In this document: in pieces, positions 5,601 through 5,709 of the stretch
How positions within the stretch are numbered: position 1 is the stretch's first letter
How the letters are laid out: the number at the start of each line of letters is the position of its first letter
Assembly (NCBI GenBank): GCA_011046295.1
Contig: DSAV01000092.1
Coordinates: 1 to 5,709, forward strand
Length of the DNA: 5,709 bases
Source of the DNA: Deltaproteobacteria bacterium
GTDB lineage: Bacteria > Desulfobacterota > Syntrophia > Syntrophales > Smithellaceae
Direction of reading: 5' to 3'
Notes under the pieces: generated by a model
Told to the model about the DNA's origin: nothing
The model's database searches: none
What the model saw: only the letters and a program-made list of their open reading frames with translations
Made by a program: the position numbers and the translations under genes

Positions 5601-5709
5601 TTATTTCGTCGGCTTGAGCCGGTTGTCCATTCCGGTAAAGCCGCAATCGGGCTGGTAGCAGGTCACGTTCAGAAACTCGCATTTCTGCTTGCAGGAAGGG
5701 CAGGCCTCG
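5601..5709 (-). CDS. C-terminal end of a cysteine-rich protein, partial
   Basis: On the minus strand the final 35 codons of a gene run in from the right edge and stop at TAA (complement of 5601-5603). The visible end has five cysteines, ordered C-x2-C-x3-C-x6-C-x4-C (CPSCKQKC, then VTCYQPDCGFTG), before a short basic tail ending KPTK. This spacing looks like a zinc- or iron-sulfur-binding knuckle rather than chance translation; I favour this frame over the neighbouring minus-strand frame reading through 5479-5682, which has no such pattern. The gene is convergent with the 145-aa protein gene, ends separated by 43 bases. I do not recognise the family, and the start lies outside the window. Confidence 0.6.
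   Translation of the reverse strand, partial: EACPSCKQKCEFLNVTCYQPDCGFTGMDNRLKPTK

Noticed and set aside
5479..5682. Minus-strand frame of 67 codons at the right end
   Set aside because: It overlaps the end of the 145-aa gene and competes with the minus-strand frame ending at 5601, which has a regular cysteine pattern.

Overview
The window looks like a chromosomal segment of an anaerobic bacterium, most likely a Bacillota member of the Clostridia or Negativicutes type. This rests on a three-gene 2-hydroxyacyl-CoA dehydratase/activase-type iron-sulfur module split into separate short genes, strong AGGAG-type ribosome binding sites, and a housekeeping promoter matching consensus exactly. The taxonomic call is inference; there is no rRNA or other marker gene here.

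Left part (1-906): the 3' portion of an AT-rich gene for a sugar-transfer-associated ATP-grasp protein. Its start lies outside the window. Base composition changes sharply after it.

Centre (about 970-3996): a perfect TTGACA-17-TATAAT promoter drives three tightly coupled genes. The first encodes a DUF2229-type activase-related protein (297 aa), the second a CoA protein activase of the 2-hydroxyglutaryl-CoA dehydratase D-component type (367 aa), and the third a BadF/BadG/BcrA/BcrD ATPase (314 aa). Genes 1 and 2 overlap at ATGA; genes 2 and 3 overlap at TGATG. The ATPase keeps both cysteines that in the characterised activator HgdC bridge a [4Fe-4S] cluster between two subunits, and it carries a four-cysteine C-terminal tail. 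The other two proteins share sequence signatures with each other and look like paralogous partner subunits. By analogy the ATPase would hydrolyse ATP to push a low-potential electron onto metal clusters in the partners. No substrate-specific gene lies beside them (no CoA-transferase, CoA-ligase, dehydratase with a clear substrate, or electron-transfer flavoprotein), so the physiological substrate is unknown.

Right part (about 4167-5557): after a 231-base gap, a probable two-gene unit encodes an ECF-like sigma factor with a long cysteine-containing C-terminal extension, then a 145-aa cysteine-rich protein of unknown function. The end of a convergent minus-strand gene for a cysteine-rich protein enters at the right edge (5601-5709).

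The most interesting content is the split activase trio of unknown substrate and the sigma factor with a cysteine-bearing extension next to a cysteine-rich small protein.
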